DNA of 64,000 nt from Dioscorea cayenensis subsp. rotundata (lineage: Eukaryota; Streptophyta; Magnoliopsida; Dioscoreales; Dioscoreaceae): NCBI RefSeq assembly GCF_009730915.1, contig NC_052490.1, forward strand, positions 31,930,625 through 31,994,624, written 5' to 3'. Position numbers and translations under genes: made by a program. Positions 14,497 to 25,514 of the stretch are shown here, piece by piece. The notes beneath the pieces were generated by a model. It was given only the letters and a program-made list of their open reading frames with translations, did not search any database and was not told the DNA's origin. Position 1 is the first letter of the stretch; every line of letters begins with the position of its first letter.

Positions 14497-15496
14497 NNNN
14501 NNNNNNNNNNNNNNNNNNNNNNNNNNNNNNNNNNNNNNNNNNNNNNNNNNNNNNNNNNNNNNNNNNNNNNNNNNNNNNNNNNNNNNNNNNNNNNNNNNNN
14601 NNNNNNNNNNNNNNNNNNNNNNNNNNNNNNNNNNNNNNNNNNNNNNNNNNNNNNNNNNNNNNNNNNNNNNNNNNNNNNNNNNNNNNNNNNNNNNNNNNNN
14701 NNNNNNNNNNNNNNNNNNNNNNNNNNNNNNNNNNNNNNNNNNNNNNNNNNNNNNNNNNNNNNNNNNNNNNNNNNNNNNNNNNNNNNNNNNNNNNNNNNNN
14801 NNNNNNNNNNNNNNNNNNNNNNNNNNNNNNNNNNNNNNNNNNNNNNNNNNNNNNNNNNNNNNNNNNNNNNNNNNNNNNNNNNNNNNNNNNNNNNNNNNNN
14901 NNNNNNNNNNNNNNNNNNNNNNNNNNNNNNNNNNNNNNNNNNNNNNNNNNNNNNNNNNNNNNNNNNNNNNNNNNNNNNNNNNNNNNNNNNNNNNNNNNNN
15001 NNNNNNNNNNNNNNNNNNNNNNNNNNNNNNNNNNNNNNNNNNNNNNNNNNNNNNNNNNNNNNNNNNNNNNNNNNNNNNNNNNNNNNNNNNNNNNNNNNNN
15101 NNNNNNNNNNNNNNNNNNNNNNNNNNNNNNNNNNNNNNNNNNNNNNNNNNNNNNNNNNNNNNNNNNNNNNNNNNNNNNNNNNNNNNNNNNNNNNNNNNNN
15201 NNNNNNNNNNNNNNNNNNNNNNNNNNNNNNNNNNNNNNNNNNNNNNNNNNNNNNNNNNNNNNNNNNNNNNNNNNNNNNNNNNNNNNNNNNNNNNNNNNNN
15301 NNNNNNNNNNNNNNNNNNNNNNNNNNNNNNNNNNNNNNNNNNNNNNNNNNNNNNNNNNNNNNNNNNNNNNNNNNNNNNNNNNNNNNNNNNNNNNNNNNNN
15401 NNNNNNNNNNNNNNNNNNNNNNNNNNNNNNNNNNNNNNNNNNNNNNNNNNNNNNNNNNNNNNNNNNNNNNNNNNNNNNNNNNNNNNNNNNNNNNNN
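14497..15496. other. Assembly gap of 1,000 N
   Basis: A run of unspecified bases of round length, which usually marks a scaffold join of arbitrary size. The ORF that spans it is meaningless. Confidence 0.98.
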
Positions 15497-15514
15497 TCAG
15501 TTACGCATGTTGCT

Positions 15515-18118
15515 CATATTTCTTCCTTGCTGTCCATCTTTCATTATCTATCTAGTTAGAGTCATGAGTTGTTCAGTATAATCCATTTTATGCCACTCAA
15601 CACATATTTATTATTTTATTAATCATATTTCTTTTTCTTTAATTAGAGCAATTAGCTATTTCCAATCCATCATTGTCATATCCATTAGCTTATCAGACTC
15701 ATTCTCATTTCTTTTCTTTCATCCTTCTAGCCATTTTAACTTATGAAAAAAATAACAACGTTTAATGGAGTGTTATAATGAAAATTAAGAAAAAGAGGAA
15801 AACAATGAACAAAAGAGAAAATAAAATACTACAATACAAGAAGAGAAAAAGATGATTAATAAAAAGAAGCACATGTATATATATATAAGAAACATTTAAA
15901 ATTAAAAAGGGGAAAAAGAAAAGTAAAAGGATAAAAGAAAAAGACAAACAAAAAGATAAAATAAGAACAATAAAAAAAATTAATTTGAAGTCTGCTCTTG
16001 ATTGTAAAAAAAAAAAAAAATTATAAGTAAAATTGGTGGCATTTTGATCATTGCAAATGTCCAAAGACCTTTATTGCATTTTCTCTATAAATAACAATAA
16101 TATTAGTAGTGGTATCAGTTAATTTGAAAATTTTTAAAGAGTTTTCTGGTCAATGTGCAAATGTGGTTGACAAGACCCAAGGCCAGAATTCACATGGATC
16201 AACTTGACCAAGTTCACTAATGAAATACATCATGTTGTTATTATTATTATTATTATTATTATTTTATGTTATTTTAAAATTAACTTTGGTCCAATCTGAC
16301 CAACGTGCATGATTAGTCATTTGCCTCCTTTCAAAGTCTACTATTAATACAATTCCAACTCTTCTTTGTCATCTACTCATTATTATTAGTTTTTCTAAAG
16401 TCATTGTCTCTAAGATATGCATGCTTTCTCCCTTATTTTCTCCTCACATCTTTTCCTTTCATATTAACCCTTGCAAAACTTTATAATTAACAATAACTAT
16501 TTGGCCAACAATATTCGTAACCTATTGACATCTGTTGTTCCTTTGAGTGCGAGTGAAAACAAAAAGTTGAATCTACTTCGCTACATCAAAATGAGGGCAA
16601 GATCACAAGTGGTACATTTAGAAAGTCCACACACGGTTTTAACATATGAATTTTCTCTCTCTCTATTGTTTTTATTTCTTTTCATTGTTTTTTATCGAGT
16701 TTCACTTCTGGTGACCTAGTTTCTGTATTTTGTTTATTTTTTTTAATGAATCAGTAGTTTATCTATTTAAAAAAACATGTAACTTATAAGAAAATAAAAA
16801 TACAATCATCTATGATATTAGAAAATTTTATTCTATAAGGGAGTTTCCAAATCATCTATTTTTTATTTATAATTCACAAGAGACTTATTCTACATGTATA
16901 TAATTCATTAAAAAAAACCTTGGATATAATGGGATATATATGAGTAACTTTTCACCCATATAAATCTCAATTACTCTCACAAGACTTTAATCATATCTCC
17001 ACAATTTAATATTCATTAAATAAAAGGTCATTAGGTTGGATAGCATGCACAAAGATTAGGTCAACCATAATAACTAATAAAACAGTGAACATGCAAAGCA
17101 TTCAAAGATAAACAAATTTTTTTTTTTTTTTTTCGAAAGACAAAGATAAACAAATTAAATAAACAAAGATACCAAATTTTTCATGCACGTCCAACAACAA
17201 AAGCCATACAAGACTTAATTAATTACTTAAATATATTAATGATTAATTAGATCAAAGACATATTGGTATCCTCAAAATAAATATTATATAAAAAAGTAAA
17301 GTATTAATTGCGGAACTGTTTTGATACAAATCACATAATTAATACGGAAAAGTATATGATCACATGAAAATTGCATGTTTTGACTTAAAGTTATTGATAT
17401 TTTAAAATCTTGCACAGTTAAAAATATTTTTTATCTAGAATTTTACTTAATTAATGTTGAGATGTATGTTGTGATAAATATTGATCAAAATGATTTGGAA
17501 CTATCACATGAATAGACATATACCTTGAAATCTATCTATATATCACGTGTATTAATTTTGAGATGTTTATGGATAAATATAGGTGTATTAGTGTATAATA
17601 ATAATGTGATAAGACTAATATTAATTAATTATATTTAACAAATAACAAGAATGATCACAAGATAATGGAGTAGTTTGAGTTGGCAATCCTTTTCCCATTA
17701 ATTCATGGTGGGTGCCTATCCTGGTCATACAACCATTATCAAGTCACTAGTGCCAACCACCCAAAGTAAATGACTCAATCTAGCCAAACAAGTCCACCAT
17801 TCCAATTTGATTTTTGTTATATTTATCTCTATATATAAGAAATATATATATATATATATATGAGAACCCATCATCTAGGGACGTCCCTAGATTTCAAATC
17901 TAGAGATGTCCATAGTAGCCATCGGATGAAAATCTGACGGCTCTTATCATTATGAACAGTAAAAACCGTGTTCTACAGTGTTGTACAGTTATCATGAACA
18001 GTAAAAAAGATGTACAATGTTTATATAATCAATCAACCATCGGATGATGATCCAACGGCTTAGATTTAAAAACATCCCTAGATTTGAAATCTAGGGATGT
18101 CCTAGATGATGTTTTCCC

Positions 18119-18149
<31 letters not shown>

Positions 18150-18368
18150 TTTTATAATTTTTTTTATATTCTATATGAAGTTTCTAGATTATGGTTATTG
18201 TTGGTTAGTAACAACTGAAAATGATACTCTAGTTTAGCCACTAAATATCTAATTAAATAATTTATACTATAAATTTAAAGAGTTTAAATAATATTGAATT
18301 ATTTTAATATTTTATTGATTTTTTTGGGGGGTTTTGGATATATAAATAATTGCAATATTTTGTAATTA
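15515..18368. repeat. Direct repeat copy B, starting at the assembly gap
   Basis: Second copy of 11645-14496. It begins within about 20 bases of the end of the N run and continues beyond 18368 into sequence absent from copy A. It reads as the better-quality version: the MITE inside it (17861-18120) has near-perfect inverted ends, while the equivalent part of copy A (about 13981-14250) is corrupted. Confidence 0.9.
17861..18120. mobile_element. MITE with ~42 bp terminal inverted repeats inside TA tracts
   Basis: The left end reads TGAGAACCCATCATCTAGGG and continues to about 17903. The reverse complement of the right end (18078-18120) reads TGGGAAAACATCATCTAGGA and continues in the same way. 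The ends also contain small palindromes such as AGGGACGTCCCT. The element lies between two (TA)n tracts, consistent with insertion at TA. It has no coding capacity and is about 260 bp. A degraded counterpart is present in copy A at about 13981-14250. The family is probably Tc1/mariner-like or Mutator-like, and I cannot decide which. Confidence 0.75.
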
Positions 18369-20740
18369 TATTTCTAGGTGTATAATATGACAAAATAGAT
18401 TGCTTGTAGTTGTGGCCATATATGGTTTTATATAAAATTAATAAAAATAAATATATTATTTAGAGAAAAAATTATATATTTTTATTTTTATATTTTATTC
18501 TATAATTATAAATTAATCAATTTATATTAGGTTTTTTTCTATTCAAACAAGCAAGAAAGGTGTGAATTACAAAGACTACGTGCAAGTTAAGTGCACCATC
18601 ATCATCATCGTAATTGCATGAATTAAATTAATCTCTTAGAACATATAAAACAAAAAAAATATCATGATATAGATCTATATTTGTCTGTGGTTTAGAACAA
18701 AGTCTAATGTTTTATTGTCACATTAAAAATATATATAATTTTTCAAATTCCACTATTGCCTTTAAATTCTCAATAATAGCAAAAATAATAGTAAGTCATC
18801 TTTCTAAACTTCAAAGTTTTAATAATCAAGTCTCTGAAGCTTCTTTATTTATATATACACATAAAAACACAATAATTCATATAAGTAATATTTATAAATT
18901 ATTTTTACTATTTAAGATTCCATTAAATAAAAAGGTGAAAAATAATAAAAAAAAATAAGTAAATCACAAGGGACAATTAGGTTAAGAATTATGGAGGGAA
19001 ACATTGGAGTAAATGAGACATGGTTTTTCACCAATGTTTATTTGGGCACATGAACATGTCCCGACCAAAGTCCGACGAAAGTTATTCATGTTCATTGAAT
19101 CATTGCAATTTGTTCCACATCACAAAATGTCAATAATTTTAAAAATAATGAATTCCAAACATCTCTCTCTAATATTAAAAAAAAAAGAAAGTTGCCTAAT
19201 AAATAAATAAATAAGCAAATCACATGTCCCTTTAATATTTACAATAATCAAATTTGATTTTACATGAATTCTTCTATGCCTTCCTTTTTAAACATCAAAT
19301 TAATATTTTTAATTTTGTAATATTTTTTGACACTAGACGACAAGCACCCCTATTTAAAGTTAACAGTCATAGATATGCACTGATGTGGAACGCATTCACA
19401 AGCTTAACGAACATCATACTCTCATCATGCGAGACTCAGAAAACAAAAACCTTACATAAAAGATCCCGTATCAATAGGTCAAAAGGTCTTTGATTAATTT
19501 TGTAATATCAAAATTACTCATATTGTGCGAATGTTATTGTTTTGCATGTTTTTCTTCTTTAACTTATTTTTTCATCTAATGTTTTTTTTATAGTCGTTTC
19601 GTTTTTTTCTTCTCGTAGTCAAACATCTCTCCTCTTCTCTTTTTTTATGTTTCTTCTCGACATCTTCTTTATTTATATTTATTGTAGAACTCCCTTGAAT
19701 ATATATATATATATATATTTCAATTTTTTCAATGAGTTAAAATGTCAAAAAAAAATTAAAAAATAAAATAACAAGACTGATTTTGGAATAACTTAAAAAT
19801 TAATAGTTTGGAGAGGAAGAAGAAGGAAAAGATCAAATGGAAGTGAATTTATAATACTTTGGTGTTATTAATAAATAATGAATCATGGCTAGCTCAGACA
19901 CATCTATTACACAAACTGTACTATTACTTACTTTTTTACTTATTTAAAATCTAGAAATTGTAAGTAAATTTTACTTATTTAGAACTTCCACTACTTGATT
20001 AACTGAGAGGTGAATTCATTTTCATTTTCATTTTCATTTTCAAGTTACCTGCATAGAGATATCCACTACTACTCACTCAAATTACAAGTATACCTACTTA
20101 GAATTTAATCATGGATTATGTACCACTAAGAGTACAAATTAAATATAAAAAAAATTAAATTTCAACCATAATAAATGAGATAACCTGATGGTTAAGAAGT
20201 TCAGTTTCATTTTGGAAGTATGGTTAAAATCCAAGCACCAATAAATAAATAAATAAATAAATAAATGGAGACCTTACATCATAAATAAATCAATGTTATT
20301 ACATGAGATTCCACTAGCAAAACCAACTAACCAAGTACATCCGAAGGGATATTTACTTCGACCCCCCTGAAAATACTGAAATTACTTGTCAGTTCTTGAC
20401 AAATATTTAATAATCAAAAGACTGACTTTTCAACATCTCTCACCTAAAGAAAATTAATAATAATAGTTAGTAAATTCCAAAATTTCACTTCACTGTTTTT
20501 TTTTAATTTTTTGAAAAAAAGGATTTGAGTTTATTGCTTTATAGCAAACATTTGGTTCAATGATCAAATAATAAACCTGAGGTTCAGATATTTAATAAGG
20601 GTGTTTTTGCTAAAAAAATAAATAAAGGGGGTAAAATGTAAAAGATTAAATTTGGAGCTTATAAGATGATGAAGCTTCCCTCCTCAATGGCATCACTGAA
20701 AACAAACATTATAATAAAAAAAAAAAATATATAAAATATA
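18369..20740. other. AT-rich intergenic DNA upstream of the GH3 gene
   Basis: No supported gene. Several short plus-strand open frames (18707-18958, 19013-19210, 19254-19493) are low-complexity and lack family resemblance. There is a tetranucleotide run of AAAT type at about 20241-20264 and a short TTTTCA repeat at about 20020-20041. Confidence 0.55.
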
Positions 20741-20757
20741 TATATATATATTTATAG
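20741..20757 (+). promoter_or_regulatory. Putative TATA region of the GH3 gene
   Basis: A TA-rich tract ending in TATATTTATAGAGAG lies just before a purine-rich, leader-like segment (GAAGAGAAGAGAAGAGACAG at about 20780). The start codon at 21180 is about 420 bases downstream. Part of that distance is probably a 5'UTR intron running from GTAAATCC at 20945 to TGCTGCAG ending at 21168. Confidence 0.35.
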
Positions 20758-21179
20758 AGAGAAGAATAAAAATCCCACAAAGAAGAGAAGAGAAGAGACA
20801 GAGAGATCATAGAATATTCGTCGTTTTCATTGTTTTCTTTAGCTTGGAGACTTTGTTGTTCGAAGGAATCCATATCCAACTGCTTTCTCTCATTTCAGAC
20901 CTTGCCTTGCAGATCCAGCAGAGTTTCAGTTGCTCTTTTTGTTGGGTAAATCCTCGGAGAATTTATTTATTTTTTTGATGTTTAAATGACTTTTATGAGC
21001 TAAAGATTGAATCTTTTTGGCTGTTTTTGAGAAAGAGGTTGTCGCTTCTATTGGAGCTATTTGCTGGTCAAAGTCATGGAAAAACTGCTTCTTTGATACA
21101 TTGTATCTAGGATTTCTGGATTTAGAGAGGTGCCTTTGAATAAAAATCCAACCTTTGTTGTGCTGCAGAATTGGGGAAG

Positions 21180-23895
21180 ATGGGAGTTTTCAGCTTAGAA
21201 AGCGTAATTGAGGCCTTTGAAGCCTCCACCAAGGATGCTGCTCAGGTTCAGAGAGAGACTCTGAGATGGATTCTGGAAGAGAACTCTGAGGCTGAGTACT
21301 TGCAAAGCTTGGGTCTTGCAGGGAGGACTGATCCTGAGAGTTTCAAGGCTTGTGTTCCATTGGTAACTCACAAGGATTTGGAGCCTTATGTTCAGAGGAT
21401 TGCTGATGGAGATTTCTCTCCTGTTCTCACTGGGAGTCCAATCACTTCATTGTCTTTGAGGTGTGTTCTGACTTCTTGCCTCTGTATTGTTTGTTGAAAT
21501 GATCATGGGTTGAGGTTACTGAGTTTTCTGTTTGTTTCTCTGTGTGTGTGTGTGTGTTTTGCAGCTCTGGTACTACACAAGGGAGACCCAAACTTGTGCC
21601 TTTCAATGAAGAATTGGTGAAGTCCACTATGCAGATATATAGGACTTCCTATGCTTTCAGAAATAAGTATGGAACTCATCTGTTTTTGATTGATTGCTTG
21701 ATTGAGTTTCTTTGATATCATTTGGGGGACTTTCAGTATCAATTTCTATTATGAGATCTGTCTGTGCTGCCTTTCACTTTCTTTGGTATTGAATGCCCAT
21801 CAAGTTGCTTTTTTTCTTTATGAATTATGATCTTTACTTCATATGGCACCTGCTTTTAGGAACTTTGCATGAATTAACCATTATTATCTCTTTCCTTTCC
21901 CTTTTTGTTGATTATCCCCAGTGCCTTTTCTGTTGCTGATGTTTGGTTTTTCTTGTTCTATATTCATCATTTGTAGCTATTTTAAATTTGGTACATGATA
22001 AGTTCTTATGCTCATGATTTATTAGTTAGTAACTAAGAAGTTGTTCTGCTAATTTTGATGTTCAAATGGTATTCAATTAATAATCACAGAGAGTTCCCCA
22101 CCATGAATGGAAAAGCACTGCAATTCATCTACGGCAGCAAGCAATTTATGACGAAGGGAGGCCTTACTGCAACGACAGCTACAACAAACGTCTATCGTAG
22201 TGAACAATTCAAACACACAATGAAGGATATCCAGTCTCAGTGTTGTAGCCCTGATGAAGTTATATTCGGTTCAGACTTTCACCAGTCCCTGTATTGCCAC
22301 CTCCTATGCGGCCTAATCTTCTCTGAGGAAGTGCAGCTTATATCATCTACATTTGCGCACAGTCTTGTCCACGCATTTCGAACATTTGAGCAGGTGTGGG
22401 AAGAACTATGTGATGATATCAGAGAAGGAGTTCTCTCTGACAGAATCACTATGCCCGCAATGAGAGATGCTGTGTCTAAAATTCTGAAACCCAACCCGGA
22501 GTTGGCCGATACCATACGTGACAAATGTGAGGGTTTAAGTAACTGGTATGGTGTGATTCCAGTGCTTTGGCCTAATGCCAAGTATGTTTATGGAATCATG
22601 ACTGGATCGATGGAACCATATTTGAAGAAGTTGAGGCATTACACAGGAAGCTTACCATTGATGTCTGCTGATTATGGATCTTCGGAAGGATGGGTTGGGG
22701 CTAATATCAACCCTTCATTGGCTCCTGAGTCTGCAACTTTTGCCGTGCTTCCAGATATCGCTTATTTCGAATTCATTCCTCTCAGCGAGAATTCAGAAGA
22801 TCAAGAGTTAGAGCAGAGTTCTTCTACCTCTCATAACACAGAATTAGAGCCAGTTGGATTGACAGAAGTTGAGGTTGGCAAAGAGTATGAGATTTTGTTC
22901 ACTAATGTTGCAGGTAATTGTGAAAAGTCACTAATTGTTTCTTGTTGCTTCCTTTTTCAACTAACATTTAGTCGTAGGGATTAGGGATTATCTCTTTTGG
23001 TGTTAAGCTGCTGATCAAGTTGATAGCGAATTAGCAGTTAACACCGGTAAGGAACGCGTTTTGGTTAAGGACAGAGACTTTGGCTCTCTAGTCTTTGTTG
23101 ATTTCCTCTTTCACCTAACCTCCCTGATTAAATTTCATATAGAAAGCGACAAATCATAGATTAATGCTCATTAGATGTAACTTCAACTGCTGATAGATGA
23201 AGAAACCAGCTGAGGCATGCCCTGTATTAAAGTTTTGGTGCTCATGTTGTTCCTTTTAGTACCGGAAATTATTCTTACAGCTTCTGTATTCATATGTGAT
23301 TATCAAATTAATATGTTCTAATAACAATCTCTGGTCTTCATTCCAAATGGCAGGTCTATATCGTTATCGTCTCGGGGATGTTGTGAAGGTTGCTGGCTTT
23401 CATAACTCGACACCGGAACTCAGGTTTGTTCGCAGAAGAAGCCTTCTTTTAACCATAAACATTGACAAGAACACAGAGAAGGATCTCCAACTGGCTGTTG
23501 AAGAAGCCACCAAGCTCTTAGCAGCTGAAAAACTTGAAGTTGTGGATTTCTCGAGCCATGTTGATGTTTCTACAGACCCTGGACACTATGTGATCTTCTG
23601 GGAGCTGAGCGGGAATGCCCGAGAGGATGTCTTGAGCAATTGCTGTGACTGCTTAGACCGTGCCTTTATCGACGCAGGCTATGTTAGTTCAAGGAAAGTT
23701 CGTTCCATCGGACCTCTTGAACTCCGGATTGTTAAAAGAGGCACCTTCCAGAAGATCCTTGACCACTTCCTGTCTCTCGGCGCGGCCGTGAGCCAGTTCA
23801 AGACTCCACGCTGTGTCGGTCAGTCAAACAGCAAAGTCTTGCAGATACTTGATGATAATGTCATGGACAACTACTTTAGCTCTGCATACGATTAA
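21180..23895 (+). CDS. JAR1: Group I GH3 acyl-acid amido synthetase, jasmonoyl-isoleucine synthetase-like
   Basis: ATP-dependent acyl-adenylate/amido transferase. The JAR1 clade makes jasmonoyl-isoleucine in the cytosol, the active ligand of the COI1-JAZ receptor. Exons 21180-21460, 21565-21666, 22090-22913 and 23354-23895 give 582 residues, the usual GH3 length (JAR1 is about 575). Nucleotide-binding motifs are visible: SSGTTQGRPK across the exon 1/2 junction, YGSSEGWVG, and LYRYRLGDVVKVAGF at the start of exon 4. TNVYRSEQFK, HAFRTFEQVWEE and VDVSTDPGHYVIFWEL follow JAR1 closely. The ATG at 21180 gives MGVFSLESVIEAFEAS. An acidic and serine-rich insert (about ENSEDQELEQSSSTSH) is variable in the family. 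Substrate preference cannot be read from sequence, and the paralogous GH3.10 type is the main alternative. Confidence 0.92.
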
Positions 23896-24083
23896 AACTA
23901 GCAATACTTTGAGCTCTTGTAATGATGCTATAACTCTTGTATTATCTGCTTACGTATTTCTAATGCAATATGAGTTTGATTTAAGAGAAACTTATTTTGA
24001 ATTTCAAACAGGAATTACACAGAATCAAACACAGTTTATTTATTGGTTTAACAAGAAAACATTCAAAAACAGAAACATATAAA

Positions 24084-24398
24084 TCAATCTTTCCTCAGGA
24101 AAGCAATGAAGTTGCAGAGATTGAGTAGCATGTTCTTCGGTTTTTTGTCCTTCATCTTGCCTAGCACCACCATCTTCTCCATCCCTCTGACAACTTCGCC
24201 GGACTTCTCATCGGACAATGGCAACACTGTCAAATGCCGTTCAATAAGGTTGCAAAGAGAGACAAACTCAAAGGTGTCATACAGAGGACTGCCACAGTCC
24301 CATATGGACACCTCTTCTTTCATTTTGATCTCAAGGGACAGTATGTAAGTATTGTTTTTTGCATTTAGTTTTGTCCTCCTCATTGTTGGCAAAACCAT
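24084..24398 (-). CDS. Small plant-specific protein with an IWDCGSPLYD motif
   Basis: Single-exon open frame of up to 104 residues. It reads IWDCGSPLYDTFEFVSLCNLIERHL, then a basic stretch (GKMKDKKPKN), then LLNLCNFIAFLRKD. I recall a family of small uncharacterised plant proteins with a conserved WDCGSPLYDSFEL-type block followed by a short hydrophobic helix, and this fits. Start codons are possible at 24398, 24383 and 24323. The last (MKEEVSIWDCG, 79 residues) begins just before the conserved block and is equally plausible. The gene is convergent with the GH3 gene, with about 190 bases between the two stop codons. Function is unknown. Confidence 0.6.
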   Translation of the reverse strand: MVLPTMRRTKLNAKNNTYILSLEIKMKEEVSIWDCGSPLYDTFEFVSLCNLIERHLTVLPLSDEKSGEVVRGMEKMVVLGKMKDKKPKNMLLNLCNFIAFLRKD

Positions 24399-25514
24399 CA
24401 ATTTTTATATCTTTTGATACAATGCTTTAAACAATATCTGAATATAGTCTTCATATGATCTATATTGTATCCATTTATTTAAGAACTTCAAAAGATTAAG
24501 TTCATGTGGTCCATGAGATCAATTTTCTGATTCTAAATTTATTAAATTGTCATAAAAGTCAATAACTGCGGTAATTTTTAATATATAGGATTCTGCATAT
24601 TTGCTTTAAATCATACGTGTGCCTTTTTTTTCTCCATAATTGTACCTAAAAGATCCTTATTCTGCAAACATCATTTCATTATTTTCATAAAAAATCATTC
24701 AGACACAGATACATCAATTCATAATGAACCTTTTCCAGTGTTTGGTTCTATAAAAGAAAAGAATCAAGTCCAACAAAAAAAAATTTAACAACCACTTTAC
24801 TCTCTGATTTCTCCAATGAATCCAAAGTTTCAGATAAAAGACAGCAATGTGAATTGGTGATACTTTTAAGTTAACCTAAGTGATGCAAAATTCACGTTCA
24901 AAAGAAGCTGTTAAGATAGCAACGTTTGCCATGCAAAAGTTATGGTACAGTGAAGTACAGTGAAGTTCAATTATTGATGCACCAGCTCACAATGTTTGTC
25001 TAAATTTTGGTTATGTTCACAGCCATGTTGGCTTATGAAATTTTTCTTGTGATTTATTTGTCTAGTTTCAAGGATTGAGTTGTCTCTGATTTTCCTTTAT
25101 TTTTCTCCCCCCTCACCCCCACCAAAAAAAAAAAAACCACAAAACACAAAAATAATCCATATCTTATCATTCATTACATCTGAATTATTATTGTTATTAT
25201 TATTGAAAAATTCCAATTTGTCATTAAAGTTTTTTTGTTTTTCCCTTAAAAAAAATGATGAGAATCACATGTCACTCCACCAGACAAGCAAACAAAATAA
25301 AGATGCAAGCTTGAAGAGGGAGAAGCATCCAAAGCCACAAATTTTCAGAATCCAATACAAAGAAACAAGCTTTCCTAGTATAAGACCATGGCAACCCTTT
25401 GCTTTTCCATTCCCATTGGTGTAAATCATTGTTTTTACCTTTGTTTTTCTTCTTCTTCTTCTTCTTCTTCTTCTTCTTTGGTTTTGTATTGAGCTCTGTG
25501 AGGGGGAGACATTG
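24399..25514. other. Intergenic DNA between two divergent genes
   Basis: Holds the presumed promoters of the small minus-strand gene and the TBL gene. It is AT-rich, with C-rich and poly-A patches near 25108-25140. A (CTT)n run at 25447-25478 lies in the probable 5'UTR of the TBL gene. Confidence 0.5.
25447..25478 (+). repeat. (CTT)n microsatellite in the TBL leader
   Basis: About ten CTT units, starting 68 bases before the start codon at 25515. Pyrimidine-rich CT repeats are common in plant 5'UTRs. The minus-strand polyarginine ORF over it is a shadow. Confidence 0.85.

Noticed and set aside
14476-15555. 359-residue open frame across the N run
   Set aside because: Nearly all its codons are unknown bases. 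It is a product of the gap, not a gene.
11910-16064. Pair of similar minus-strand Phe/Leu/Ser-rich ORFs (11910-12233 and 15762-16064)
   Set aside because: They are the same A-rich DNA in the two repeat copies. The low-complexity translation has no family resemblance, and the frames are not preserved between copies.
20170-20240. Possible tRNA-like or SINE fragment (CCTGATGGTTAAGAAGTTCA)
   Set aside because: The phrase resembles an A box, but there is no B box, cloverleaf or tail.
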